Part shown: in pieces, positions 47,444 to 56,639 of the stretch
How positions within the stretch are numbered: position 1 is the first letter of the stretch
Layout of the letters: every line of letters begins with the position of its first letter
Source: Microcoleus vaginatus PCC 9802
Lineage (GTDB): Bacteria; Cyanobacteriota; Cyanobacteriia; Cyanobacteriales; Microcoleaceae
NCBI GenBank assembly: GCA_022701275.1
Contig: CP031740.1
Coordinates: forward strand, 631,001 to 695,000
Direction: 5' to 3'
Length of the DNA: 64,000 nucleotides
The notes under the pieces: model-generated
Seen by the model: only the letters and a program-made list of their open reading frames with translations
What the model was told of the DNA's origin: nothing
Database searches by the model: none
Made by a program: the position numbers and the translations under genes

Positions 47444-48517
47444 ATGCGGATTACTGAACTAACTAGACGAAATATTATTGAAGCTCTCTTAGGAAAGAAC
47501 ATCTATGGTAGGCTTGAACTTTTTGATTTTTTAAACCTGACTTGGAACTTGTCAGAAATGCCCTCTACAGATAGTCGATTTGAAAATGCTGCTGGTGATA
47601 TCTGGCAACACATGGTAAATAACAATGATTGGGAGGAAGACTATTTATTCTTCAGGTGTCTTGATATTCTTCAATTACCAGATCAGCGTTTTTTACATTT
47701 CCTAGAGCAGGTAATACACCCTATTGTTCGACATTCTGAGACTCAAGCGGAGTACGCTGAGATCATCAATTCATACTTAGTCCATGATGGATATCGACTA
47801 AATGCAACAGAGCAGATGTCTGGTTGTCCAGTTTATAAAGCTACTATGCTACAAGGAGGTGTACCTAGTCGAGTTAAGAATTTGATATTTGCTTCAAACG
47901 GGCATAAGCCAGAGATTGTCTTGGTTGATGCTGTGAATAATGATATTCAGATTACTCGAAATGAAAAAAACTGCTTAGTTTATGAAGAATCAGTACCATC
48001 ATCAGGTTTATCCTGGTCTAATTTAGTCCAATGGTGGGCAGCGCTCACTAACACAGATCCTATTAGTAGTGAAACGAAGAAAGCTTTATATGAGCGATTA
48101 TGTGACTCACTTGAGTCTGAGCCTGAACGTTTATTGTTTAATAGCTATTTTCAAAGAATCTATCCATTGATGCAGGACCCACCAGCTTTAATCCCTCAAA
48201 TTTATTTGCACTATGACCCCTACACAGTTAGTGAGCGCAATGGGCAGAAAGTGCTACCCCGACAGCGTATGGATTTTCTCTTACTATTACCTAGCTCACA
48301 GCGCGTGGTTATTGAAGTTGATGGTAAGCAGCATTATGCCAATAAGGACACAGCAAGTCCTCGCCTCTATGCTGAGATGGTTGCAGCCGATCGTGAATTA
48401 AAGTTGAGCGGATATGAAGTGTATCGTTTTGGTGGTTTCGAGCTACAAGGAGATTCCGGGAAGCAAGTTGTAGAAGATTTTTTTCGCAAACTTTTTGTGC
48501 GACATGGATTACTTTAG
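47444..48517 (+). CDS. AbiJ-NTD3-like protein with C-terminal nuclease-like domain (defence candidate)
   Basis: The 357-residue protein begins MRITELTRRNIIEALLGKN, then YGRLELFDFL and STDSRFENAAGDIWQHMVNN, closely resembling the AbiJ N-terminal domain 3 of abortive-infection proteins. The C-terminus (about 270-350) has a restriction-endonuclease-like core: MDFLLLLP with D276, then VVIEVDGKQHYAN with E291 and K295, and LSGYEVYRFGGFEL, as in Vsr/DUF559-type nucleases. The middle is helical and unassigned. The combination suggests an effector that cuts nucleic acid on infection. It stands alone and precedes a convergent MazEF-type pair. Function is inferred from domains only. Confidence 0.7.
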   Translation: MRITELTRRNIIEALLGKNIYGRLELFDFLNLTWNLSEMPSTDSRFENAAGDIWQHMVNNNDWEEDYLFFRCLDILQLPDQRFLHFLEQVIHPIVRHSETQAEYAEIINSYLVHDGYRLNATEQMSGCPVYKATMLQGGVPSRVKNLIFASNGHKPEIVLVDAVNNDIQITRNEKNCLVYEESVPSSGLSWSNLVQWWAALTNTDPISSETKKALYERLCDSLESEPERLLFNSYFQRIYPLMQDPPALIPQIYLHYDPYTVSERNGQKVLPRQRMDFLLLLPSSQRVVIEVDGKQHYANKDTASPRLYAEMVAADRELKLSGYEVYRFGGFELQGDSGKQVVEDFFRKLFVRHGLL

Positions 48518-48622
48518 GACTTACGCAAGTAACACAATAGAGGTTGAGATTATCAAATAATAAGCGATCGCCCTCCTTATGCGAAACCCGACAAACATGA
48601 AATATTATACTGTATAGCTGCA

Positions 48623-48952
48623 CTACAACCCTAACCAACCTCGAAGAGATTGCTCAAGTTGCTCCGCATCACAATCCGCTAATTTGCCAATTGTCGTTAG
48701 AACCAAGCTTTCATGCACTGTATACAAACCTCGCTTGACTGCTGTAGCCACATTTAACCCTGCTGTTGACCATTCAGCAAGTACGAACTCACCCTCCAGT
48801 AACGATGCAGTTTTGCTTGTCAATGGCACAATCATAATGTCTTGAGATACGTGCGGCGCACTCACAACAATTGCTGGTCTTACCTTAGAACTAGACAAGT
48901 CTGAAAAGGGATATCTAACCAAAATTATGTCATTTTTAGAGTAGCTGGGCAT
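48623..48952 (-). CDS. MazF/PemK-type toxin
   Basis: From the ATG at 48952 the protein has 109 residues: YSKNDIILVRYPFSDLSSSK and VRPAIVVSAP, then IVPLTSKTASLLEGEF, and KRGLYTVHESLVLTTIGKL. This is the SH3-like endoribonuclease fold of MazF/PemK, with the conserved Arg in VRP and the Thr/Ser in PLTSK. It cuts single-stranded RNA at short motifs. Start 48961 would add three residues. It overlaps the antitoxin by 17 bases. Confidence 0.85.
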   Translation of the reverse strand: MPSYSKNDIILVRYPFSDLSSSKVRPAIVVSAPHVSQDIMIVPLTSKTASLLEGEFVLAEWSTAGLNVATAVKRGLYTVHESLVLTTIGKLADCDAEQLEQSLRGWLGL

Positions 48953-49139
48953 AGACATCATCCTCAGTATTATCCCAAACTGTATCTAGTGATGTTTGAC
49001 TGGCTTGAAGCCAAAACTCAGCTTCTTCATCAGGTAAAACTGTTACTAATACTTTTGCCCCTTCGGGTAATTCTGATAACTCCAGCAGTTCAATTTTCCC
49101 TTGTCGAACAGTAGCCCAAAGTGTTTTTAGCATATCCAC
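48936..49139 (-). CDS. Antitoxin of the MazF-type pair
   Basis: The 67-residue protein reads MLKTLWATVRQGKIELLELS (ATG 49133, or 49139 for two more residues), then ELPEGAKVLVTVLPDEEAEF and an acidic end, VWDNTEDDVYAQLL. This is the AbrB-like-strand plus acidic-tail plan of cyanobacterial antitoxins paired with PemK toxins. It is first in the operon, the usual antitoxin-first order, and overlaps the toxin start. Confidence 0.75.
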   Translation of the reverse strand: MDMLKTLWATVRQGKIELLELSELPEGAKVLVTVLPDEEAEFWLQASQTSLDTVWDNTEDDVYAQLL

Positions 49140-49251
49140 CTCATAAACTGTGCTTTATGCAATTTGCAGATTTCTGGTAGGTTGTCGCACTGAGCGACTA
49201 ATTACAACCTCACACACATAGATCGAGGAAGTATTTAAGCCTGATTTAGGC

Positions 49252-50145
49252 TCAATTTAACACAAGTTCTGGATGTTGTGGCTCAAATAAGGGGCGAGTT
49301 ACCTGACGTAGTAGCACTGTTTCTAAACTGCCTTCTACTATATTTGCAGCTTCTATTTCTAACTCGCCCCACAATAGCCGATCGCCTTGATTGGGCATTT
49401 TACCTAAATTGTGGATCACGAATCCGGCGATTGTTTGGTAAGCTTGGTCAGTCGGCAGGTGTAACCCGAGTTTTTCGTTAACTGCTGTCACTTCCCATAG
49501 GCCAGAAATCAGTGCCGAATGAGCATCTTTTTGAAGGAGAGTGGCCTCGGAAGGTGGCAGCAGCGGTTGAGACTCTTTACTGGTAATCCAACCAGTCAGC
49601 AGCCGCACGGTACCGTTGAGAATTGCTAGCAGCGGCCAGAGTAATTTTGAGCAGAGTTCGAGGGCTGGCATCAGCAGCAAAGCGGTGCGTTCTGGGGCGT
49701 GGGTTGCTAATACTTTGGGAATGAGTTCTCCTAAGACTATTTCTACGTAAGTTACTAAGATAAAAGCTGCGGGAACTGCGATCGAATGAGCAGTCAGCAC
49801 AGCCGACAAATGACCTATAGGCAATTTGTCGAGCCACGGTTCGATCCAGTGTACAGTCGCTCCCTCACCCAACCAACCCAACAGCAAACTCCCTGCTGTG
49901 GTGCCAGTTTGAGTCACAGACAGGTAATGCGGTATGTTGTTTTGAGCTTGGTGGACGAGTTCGGCGGTTTTAGCGGTTGGGTGATCGTCCACGTGAGCAA
50001 GTTGGCGGATTTGATGGCGATCGGCTGATACTAATGCTAGTTCTGACGCCACAAAAAAGGCGATTAAAAGTGTTAAGCCCAGCAACATTGCTAATCTCAG
50101 CATTGTTTGAGCGACTTCTATTTCTAGGCAAGTAAGGTTGTTCAA
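49252..50145 (-). CDS. CNNM/DUF21-type transporter-like protein lacking CBS domains
   Basis: The protein has 297 residues; a second Met at 50103 also fits. The CNNM/DUF21 membrane domain (about residues 15-190) has FFVASELALVSADRHQIRQL, QTGTTAGSLLLGWLGEG and VTYVEIVLGELIPKVLA motifs. A C-terminal CorC_HlyC-like segment (GLWEVTAVNEKLGLHLPTDQ, then AYQTIAGFVIHNLGKMPNQG) follows directly. The CBS pair normally in between is missing, so the protein is about 130 residues shorter than usual. Relatives move magnesium or other divalent ions across the inner membrane. Confidence 0.75.
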   Translation of the reverse strand: MNNLTCLEIEVAQTMLRLAMLLGLTLLIAFFVASELALVSADRHQIRQLAHVDDHPTAKTAELVHQAQNNIPHYLSVTQTGTTAGSLLLGWLGEGATVHWIEPWLDKLPIGHLSAVLTAHSIAVPAAFILVTYVEIVLGELIPKVLATHAPERTALLLMPALELCSKLLWPLLAILNGTVRLLTGWITSKESQPLLPPSEATLLQKDAHSALISGLWEVTAVNEKLGLHLPTDQAYQTIAGFVIHNLGKMPNQGDRLLWGELEIEAANIVEGSLETVLLRQVTRPLFEPQHPELVLN

Positions 50146-50369
50146 GATAGATATCTAATATGATAGATGTTTTAGGTTAATTCTTTTATTTTAGCTTGGG
50201 ATTCAGATAGGATTATTCCGCGAGATTTCGGATATCCCCACTACCCTTATTCGTAGGCGCACCTTACCCGTAGAACTGGTAAACTCTTTCTCTTCTCTTC
50301 CTTCGCGCCCTTGGCGTCTTCGCGGTTCGTTTTAACTGAGATATTGTACCATTCTCAATTACTTGTTTA

Positions 50370-50435
50370 GGAACAGGCAAGATGCCTGTTCCACAAAAGA
50401 TGAATTTTATTGTGGAACAGGCATCTTGCCTGTTC
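50370..50435. repeat. Inverted pair of GGAACAGGCA palindromes
   Basis: Two copies of the palindromic word (GGAACAGGCAAGATGCC and GGAACAGGCATCTTGCC, each continuing to TGTTC) are separated by about 20 bases and can form one long hairpin or two small ones. A third copy lies at 4838-4859. The copies sit in the 356-base gap between two minus-strand genes, otherwise free of genes. Confidence 0.7.
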
Positions 50436-50501
50436 TTGACAATGATGCAAGATGTGAGTTAAAAAAAAATCTAATTCACAACACCGGAACTCATTGCTGT
50501 A

Positions 50502-51587
50502 TCAACTCTCCCTTACTCCCCGGAGCGAGTTAATTTCCGTAAAAGTCTGCACCGGATCGGACTTCAACCCGCCTTGAATGTAATTCAACTTCACTTCTTC
50601 TAACAAATCCGACACCAGCGACTGCAATTCCCCGAGAGTTTTCTCATCTTGCAATTCCCGCCGCAAACTTTGATTAAATTCTTGGCTGAAATTATCTAGA
50701 ATTTTTCGACCTTTATCGTCTTCATAAGTAGTAGATACCACATCCACAGCAGTTTGAGCCAAATAATTTGCTAGCTGTTCGGTCATCTCGGTCGGCAAAA
50801 TGTTAATCGGAGAGAAATTTTGCACAATTTGATAGAAATCCGACTGTTTGATTGTTGTTTCCAAATTGTGGTGCAGCAATTCTTCCAAATCCGGTTGCAC
50901 CTGTGGCAAAACTTTGTAAATTGTCAGATCCAAAATCCGCTTGGTAATTTGTTCGATCGTATTGTCCTGATTGACGTGAAGGTAAGGCTGCTGCGCCAGC
51001 AACATCTGCGCCGCGTCGCCCTGTTTGATCGAACTTTTAGCTTGATTGATAAACCGCACCATCATGTATTCCGACATCGTATTGGCTAAATAAGCCACCG
51101 GTTCGTAGGTAACTTGAGCAACTGCGCGATCGAGATTCACCAAACCCGACTTGTGCAGTCGCACCAATACCGGCAGAATCCGCCACCCCTGCCAAATCGG
51201 TATCACCAGAAACACCTCATACCAGCGCCTCAGCACAAAATCAAACCAAGTTACCCCCGGTTTGCGGCGGGTATGGAACAGACTTTTAATCAAAAATTCC
51301 GCCCCAAAAAAACCAATAAAAAACGTATCTATTCGCCAAAACTGGTCAGCGCTTGTCAAATATTCTGGATTAGCTAAACTCGAATCAATGCCTTTAATGG
51401 GGTCATAAATTTTAACTAAACCCGGAAAATAGCTCTGATAAACAGGGCGCAACTGAAGGTAACTGAAATGGAAAAGCACCAGCAAGAAATTGACCACCGC
51501 TACTAATGCGCTCATTTTCGCCCAAGAAATTGTTTTTTTGGACGATTTTACATCGGTGTTGTTAACAGTTGTGTGGGAATCTGACAT
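50502..51587 (-). CDS. Conserved cyanobacterial membrane protein of unknown function
   Basis: The 361-residue protein has two or three hydrophobic segments (about 27-46, 88-103 and 120-136, the last including WYEVFLVIPIWQGWRI), then a long cytoplasmic helical region (about 150-361) with several coiled-coil-like stretches. The layout recalls voltage-sensor-less channel or ion-transport accessory proteins, but no pore signature is evident and I cannot assign a family. The helical tail suggests oligomerisation. It is divergent from the YihY gene. Confidence 0.6.
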   Translation of the reverse strand: MSDSHTTVNNTDVKSSKKTISWAKMSALVAVVNFLLVLFHFSYLQLRPVYQSYFPGLVKIYDPIKGIDSSLANPEYLTSADQFWRIDTFFIGFFGAEFLIKSLFHTRRKPGVTWFDFVLRRWYEVFLVIPIWQGWRILPVLVRLHKSGLVNLDRAVAQVTYEPVAYLANTMSEYMMVRFINQAKSSIKQGDAAQMLLAQQPYLHVNQDNTIEQITKRILDLTIYKVLPQVQPDLEELLHHNLETTIKQSDFYQIVQNFSPINILPTEMTEQLANYLAQTAVDVVSTTYEDDKGRKILDNFSQEFNQSLRRELQDEKTLGELQSLVSDLLEEVKLNYIQGGLKSDPVQTFTEINSLRGVRES

Positions 51588-51698
51588 AAAAGTAATCTTC
51601 CGAATTTGCTAATCGATAAATCTATCTTGTGGCCGAGGCTAAAAAACTATTAACCTATTAGAATCCCTTGGACGATAAGTATAAGGAAACCAAAGACC

Positions 51699-52616
51699 GT
51701 GAACTTAAAAACAGTCATATCGCTGCTCAAACAAACTTTTACTGAATGGCAAGAAGATAAAGCCCCAACCTTAGCCGCCGCCCTAGCCTATTACACAGTC
51801 TTCTCCCTGGCCCCGCTGCTAATTATCGTAATTGCGATCGTCGGTTTAGTCTTTGGTGCAGAGGCAGCCCAAGGTCAAATCGTCGCCCAACTCCAAAGTT
51901 TAATTGGCAAAGATGGCGCCCAAACTGTCCAAGAACTCATCCTCAAAGCCTCCGAACCCAAGTCGGGAATGATTGCTACTTTAGTCGGCGTCGCTACACT
52001 TTTGTGGGGCGCTTCCAACGTGTTTACTAATCTCAAAGAAGCCCTTAATACTATTTGGAATGTTTCACCGCCCCCCGGACGAGGCATCTGGGGATTCCTC
52101 CAAGATCGCGTATTGTCTTTTGCCATGATTTTAGGCATAGGCTTTCTACTGCTAGTATCTTTAGTAATTAGTGCCATTTTAGCCGCCGTTAGCTATTGGT
52201 TGAACAACTGGCTGCAATTACCAGTTGGCATTTGGCAGATTGTAGACTTTGGTATCTCCTTTGGCGTAGTTACGCTGCTTTTTGCCTTAATTTACAAACT
52301 TTTGCCCGATGTCCATCTTGCCTGGAATGATGTTTGGATCGGCGCCGCCATCACCTCAGTGCTGTTTACGATCGGCAAATCCCTAATTGGAGTTTACCTC
52401 GGAGGTAGCGGTATCGCCTCTACCTACGGTGCTGCGGGCTCGTTCGTGATTATCCTGCTTTGGATTAATTATTCCGCTCAAATTCTGTTCTTAGGTGCCG
52501 AGTTTACCCAAGTTTGGGCTAACAGATACGGCTCCAGAATGCAAGGTTCGCGAAACAATATCCCCAACAGCGAAAACGGAGAATCCTCCGCACGCAAACC
52601 TCGGAAGAACTCTTAA
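51699..52616 (+). CDS. YihY/BrkB-family inner-membrane protein
   Basis: A GTG start gives 305 residues with six membrane helices. DKAPTLAAALAYYTVFSLAP and LLIIVIAIVG, GVATLLWGASNVFTNLKEAL and TYGAAGSFVIILLWINYSAQ are family hallmarks. The family was once called RNase BN in error; its function remains unknown, and in some bacteria it is linked to serum or bile resistance. It stands alone, with a 555-base gap downstream. Confidence 0.9.
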   Translation: MNLKTVISLLKQTFTEWQEDKAPTLAAALAYYTVFSLAPLLIIVIAIVGLVFGAEAAQGQIVAQLQSLIGKDGAQTVQELILKASEPKSGMIATLVGVATLLWGASNVFTNLKEALNTIWNVSPPPGRGIWGFLQDRVLSFAMILGIGFLLLVSLVISAILAAVSYWLNNWLQLPVGIWQIVDFGISFGVVTLLFALIYKLLPDVHLAWNDVWIGAAITSVLFTIGKSLIGVYLGGSGIASTYGAAGSFVIILLWINYSAQILFLGAEFTQVWANRYGSRMQGSRNNIPNSENGESSARKPRKNS

Positions 52617-53171
52617 CATTACACAAACGGGAAATTTGAGGTTAAACCAGAATTCCTAGTTTGAGATAAGAAGTAAGAAGCAGAACGCAGAAGGAAGAGG
52701 GAAAAACGCAGAAAGCGGAAGGGGGAAAGAAAGAAAAATTTTCAATGCAATAATTTTGCTTTTTTTTCTCTGACCCTGTAACATTCTGTCTTCGGGGCGA
52801 CCTACTTCTGCTTTCTCCAAATCCCTACCTATTTATCCAGAGAAGTAAAAATTATACCTTCGACTGACCTCGCATCTCGAACACCAAGCTGAAAGCAGGT
52901 TCGAGTTTTACACCGACCAGAATCCGGGAAATTCCCTTCACCCTCATTCATTTCTATTTAGATTATCTAGAGTTTGAGCTGCTGCACGTCTCTGCCAGCA
53001 GAAGGAAGTCGTTTGTCAATTTTTCTCTGCAACTTATCCCTTCAGGATGATTTCCCGATCCCGCATTTTCACTTTAATACAAATTAGCTAGAAGATTCCC
53101 GTCCCGGCGCAGCAGCCACAATTGCACTTTCAATCTTCTCCTGAAATATTTTTAATTTTTGGTAAGAAATC
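52617..53171. other. Intergenic stretch with purine-rich low-complexity segment
   Basis: The 555 bases include a GAAG/AGAAGG-rich patch at about 52662-52735 like those before hpsL and coaD. The rest has no coding-like frame or RNA signal. It is probably the promoter region of the following glycosyltransferase gene. Confidence 0.45.
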
Positions 53172-54437
53172 ATGATTTCATTAACTAAAAAACGCATCGC
53201 TCTCATATCGGTACACGGTGATCCCGCTGTGGAAATTGGCAAAGAAGAAGCGGGCGGGCAAAATGTTTACGTGCGTCAAGTAGGGGAAGCTCTGGCTAAA
53301 CAGGGGTGGCAAGTTGATATGTTCACCCGCTCATCCGATCGCCAACAAGCAAGAATTGTACAGCACAGTCCGAATTGCCGGACCATTCGGCTAGTAGCAG
53401 GGCCACAAGAATTTATTCCCCGCGACGAACTTTATGGATATTTACCAATTTTTGTTCAAGAATTTCAGAAGTTTCAGTTAGAGTCAGGCTTTCAATATTC
53501 GTTAGTTCACACAAATTACTGGCTGTCTTCTTGGGTGGGAATGGAGTTGAAAAAATCACAACCTCTGCTGCAAGTTCATACTTACCATTCTTTGGCAGCA
53601 ATTAAATACAAGTCGGTTTCGACAATTCCGATGATTGCCAAAACCAGGCTGCAAGTCGAAAAAACACTTTTGGAAACAGCCGATCGCGTAGTGGCTACCA
53701 GTCCCCAAGAAAAAGAACACATGAGGTCTCTGGTTTCCTCAAAAGGCAATATTGACATCATTCCCTGCGGTACCGACACTGAACGGTTCGGCTCGATCGC
53801 CCGAGCGACCGCCCGCCGCCACTTGGGAATAGCCCCCGAAACCAAAGTCGTGTTGTACGTCGGCCGTTTCGACCGCCGCAAGGGCATCGAAACCTTAGTC
53901 CGCGCCGTCAGTCGGTCGGCGGTGCCCAAAGGCGATTTAAAACTCATAATTGGCGGCGGTTGGCGTGCCGGGGAAAGCGATGGCAAAGAGCGCGATCGTA
54001 TCGGCCGCATCGTTGAAGAACTCGGGTTGAGCGACATTACCAGTTTTCCCGGCGCCTTGAGCAGAGACATTCTCCCCGGCTACTACGCCGCCGCCGATGT
54101 CTGCGTCGTTCCCAGCCACTACGAACCCTTCGGTTTAGTCGCCATTGAAGCCATGGCCTGCGGCACGCCCGTAATCGCCTCCGCCGTGGGAGGGCTCAAA
54201 TATACTGTAGTTCCCCAACAAACAGGTTTGCTCGCGCCGCCGAAAAATGAAGCAGTCTTTGCCGATGCGATCGATCGCTTGTTACTTGACTCAGTATGGT
54301 GCCAGCAACTCGGACACACAGGCCGCCAGCGCGTCGAAACCCATTTCAGTTGGGACGGTATCGCCTCCCAACTGGGTCAACTTTACACTCAACTGCTCCA
54401 ACAATCGGCCCTTGAGCTTGACCCGGTGAGCGCTTAG
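53172..54437 (+). CDS. GT4 glycosyltransferase (sucrose-phosphate-synthase/MshA-like)
   Basis: The 421-residue protein has the GT-B N-terminus RIALISVHGDPAVEIGKEEA followed by GGQNVYVRQV, a GGQN loop typical of the SPS/MshA-type subgroup, and VHTNYWLSSWVG. Donor-binding residues in VGRFDRRKGIETL and the SHYEPFGLVAIEAMACGTPV E-x7-E motif are intact. It probably transfers a hexose from a nucleotide sugar; sucrose synthesis, glycolipid formation and exopolysaccharide assembly are all possible. It stands alone. Confidence 0.88.
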   Translation: MISLTKKRIALISVHGDPAVEIGKEEAGGQNVYVRQVGEALAKQGWQVDMFTRSSDRQQARIVQHSPNCRTIRLVAGPQEFIPRDELYGYLPIFVQEFQKFQLESGFQYSLVHTNYWLSSWVGMELKKSQPLLQVHTYHSLAAIKYKSVSTIPMIAKTRLQVEKTLLETADRVVATSPQEKEHMRSLVSSKGNIDIIPCGTDTERFGSIARATARRHLGIAPETKVVLYVGRFDRRKGIETLVRAVSRSAVPKGDLKLIIGGGWRAGESDGKERDRIGRIVEELGLSDITSFPGALSRDILPGYYAAADVCVVPSHYEPFGLVAIEAMACGTPVIASAVGGLKYTVVPQQTGLLAPPKNEAVFADAIDRLLLDSVWCQQLGHTGRQRVETHFSWDGIASQLGQLYTQLLQQSALELDPVSA

Positions 54438-54539
54438 TAGTATCACTTAGTATAGTTGAAGCCAGTTTCCCTTGATCCCTGTTTCACTCATCCGTTATAG
54501 CTGGGAACCTTCAACTAGAAGTGATATCAGGAGGTACTC

Positions 54540-55595
54540 TTGTACGCATCAAAACATCTGGGACGCCACCTGCTCCCTATGTCAGACATGGAGCTAATTC
54601 GCCTGTGGGTAAAGCGCCAATCCCCCCGCAACCGGCACTTTAGCTGGCAGGCGGCTAACCATTTTCGAGTGTTTGTTGCCAAACCGCTGGCACAAGTTAC
54701 TCTGACAGATGTCGAGACTTTCGCCGCAGCGATGAGAGCTCGGAAACTTCCACCACGTTTTTACAAGCAAACCTTGGTAGCGCTGAAATCGCTGTTCGCC
54801 TTCGGCCAGCAAACGAAAATTTTGCCCGCAACACTCCCCCTTCATCGGTGGCCGGTTCTGCGCCGGAATCGCTCCAAACGCCTTCGTTTTCAACTCTCTT
54901 GGGGTTTCTTAATCTGTTTGTGCTTTTTCTTAGGTCGAATGACGCCGAGACTGCTGTGGGGACAATCGCTCTCGGCAGGAAGCTCGCCCGCCCCGAAACG
55001 CCTGCAGGAAGTTGCCGCCCTCGATTCCCTAGACAAAGGAGAGAATAACATCGAGCGCGATCGATCACCCAAAACTGCAACCCTGAATTCACCAGAGCCC
55101 AAACAGAATAGCAGACTCGATAGCATCGGCCGCGAACGTCGAGTCAAAGCCTTTCTCGACACCATAGCCGCCGCCGAAGGAACCGCTAGCCCCGACGGCT
55201 ACCGCACCCAGTACACCGGCACGAAATTTGTCAGTTTTCAAGATCATCCCAGACAAATGAGGTGCGGTCGTCGTTACCGCAAAAAACTCTGTTCCGATGC
55301 AGCGGGGCGATATCAGTTTCTCAGCACCACGTGGGACAGATTTGCCAAAAAATTTGGCGTCCGCGATTTCAGCCCAGAAAATCAAGATTTGATGGCTATA
55401 GAGTTAATCCGAGAAAAAGGTGCCTTAGAAGATATAGAAGCGGGTCGATTAGAGTCAGCAGTGAGAAAACTCGCTTACATCTGGCCATCTTTTCGCCGTT
55501 ATGGTGGTTCTGTGGAATCGTCGATGCCCACACTCGAAGCCATGTATCAGAAAAATTTGGGGATTGACCGCCCAGGATTGGTTGTTAGTAATTAG
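54540..55595 (+). CDS. Integrase N-terminal (SAM-like) domain fused to membrane segment and muramidase
   Basis: The 351-residue protein has an N-terminal helical domain (about residues 14-100: HFSWQAANHFRVFVAKPLAQ, then VTLTDVETFAAAM and LKSLFAFGQQTKI) like the phage-integrase SAM-like core-binding domain, without the catalytic tyrosine recombinase domain. A hydrophobic segment follows (about 120-137, SWGFLICLCFFLG), then a linker. A lambda-lysozyme-type GH104 domain lies at about 205-340: VKAFLDTIAAAEGT with the catalytic Glu, SDAAGRYQFLSTTWDRFAKK, and FSPENQDLMAIELI. The fusion is unusual. It may cut peptidoglycan in the periplasm, with the SAM-like part in the cytoplasm. Confidence 0.8.
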   Translation: MYASKHLGRHLLPMSDMELIRLWVKRQSPRNRHFSWQAANHFRVFVAKPLAQVTLTDVETFAAAMRARKLPPRFYKQTLVALKSLFAFGQQTKILPATLPLHRWPVLRRNRSKRLRFQLSWGFLICLCFFLGRMTPRLLWGQSLSAGSSPAPKRLQEVAALDSLDKGENNIERDRSPKTATLNSPEPKQNSRLDSIGRERRVKAFLDTIAAAEGTASPDGYRTQYTGTKFVSFQDHPRQMRCGRRYRKKLCSDAAGRYQFLSTTWDRFAKKFGVRDFSPENQDLMAIELIREKGALEDIEAGRLESAVRKLAYIWPSFRRYGGSVESSMPTLEAMYQKNLGIDRPGLVVSN

Positions 55596-55710
55596 TGAAC
55601 AGTCCCAGGACGAGTTTAGATTGGGGTTTGGCAATTTTGGATTCAATTTTAACATCCAAATTGAAAATGAGGGAGTTATGGGTGATGTCTATTCTTCGGA
55701 AATTTAAAAA

Positions 55711-56427
55711 TTAGGCTAATTTTCCATCTTCCATGTGAAGGATGCGATCGGCAATATCCAAAATTCGGTTATCGTGGGTTACTAACAAAATAGTACAACC
55801 CTGTTCTTTGGCTAGTTGCTGCATCAAATTCACGACTTCGCGACCGGATTTGCTGTCCAGGGCGGCTGTGGGTTCATCAGCCAAAACAATTTGCGGTTGA
55901 CTGACCAAAGCCCGGGCGATCGCAACTCTTTGTTTCTGTCCTCCCGACAAATCCTCTGGATAATAGTTAATTCGCTGTTCCAGTCCTACTAACTCTAGCA
56001 TTTTTGCAGAGCGATCGCGCATTTGAGAACGCGACAAATTCCCGTGAACTTCCAAACCCATCTGCACGTTTTGCAGCGCCGTCAAACTGCGGTGCAAGTT
56101 GTGCGCCTGAAAAATATAGCCTATTTTGCGCCGCGCCTTTACCAATTGGTCTGCACTAGCTTTGCACATTTCTTGACCGAGAATTTTGAGACTTCCTGAT
56201 TGACCGGATCTCAGCCCGCCAATCAAAGTTAAAAGCGTGGTTTTTCCAGAACCAGAAGGTCCCGTCATCAGCACGATTTCACCTGCCTCAACGTCGAGAT
56301 TAATGTCAAAAAGTACCTGTTTTCGCAGTTGACCTTGACCGAAGTAGTGGTCGAGTTGGTGCGCGGAAACTACAGGTGCAGGAATCTGTAATGGGTTGGT
56401 AGTTGGGTAGAGAGTAGTAGAGTTCAT
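55711..56427 (-). CDS. devA: DevA-type ABC transporter ATPase
   Basis: The 238-residue protein has Walker A GPSGSGKT, signature LSGGQKQRVAIARALV and Walker B IVLADEPTAALD, as in the MacB/LolD-type exporters. The line DHYFGQGQLRKQVLFDINLD is typical of DevA. It works with DevC and DevB to export glycolipids or other molecules through a TolC-like channel. It lies downstream of devC by 319 bases containing two repeat elements that may have been inserted. Confidence 0.93.
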   Translation of the reverse strand: MNSTTLYPTTNPLQIPAPVVSAHQLDHYFGQGQLRKQVLFDINLDVEAGEIVLMTGPSGSGKTTLLTLIGGLRSGQSGSLKILGQEMCKASADQLVKARRKIGYIFQAHNLHRSLTALQNVQMGLEVHGNLSRSQMRDRSAKMLELVGLEQRINYYPEDLSGGQKQRVAIARALVSQPQIVLADEPTAALDSKSGREVVNLMQQLAKEQGCTILLVTHDNRILDIADRILHMEDGKLA

Positions 56428-56536
56428 AACTTTTTGGTTTGAGGTTTTAGATTAAAGAATAAATAGCTTTTGTCGCAGACAATGCAGAGAAAAAACAAGA
56501 GAATGATTACCAAAAATAGGTCTGTAATCAGGACTT

Positions 56537-56638
56537 TATAGCAATCCTCAATCATTTGTAAATTTCTTACTCCCTCCCCTTGATAAGGGGAGGGCTGGGG
56601 TGGGGTAAAAAATTTACGACTCATTTATGATTGCTATA
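56537..56638. repeat. MITE-like element with 29-base terminal inverted repeats
   Basis: The 102-base element begins TATAGCAATCCTCAATC and ends (reversed) TATAGCAATCATAAATG; the two ends match over about 29 bases with roughly seven mismatches. TA lies at each border, as expected for IS630/Tc1-mobilised MITEs. It has no coding capacity and lies between devC and devA. Confidence 0.6.
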
Positions 56639-56639
56639 T

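Noticed and set aside
52890-52930. GGTTCGAGTTTTACACC as the T arm of a tRNA
   Set aside because: No matching acceptor, D or anticodon arms can be drawn around it.
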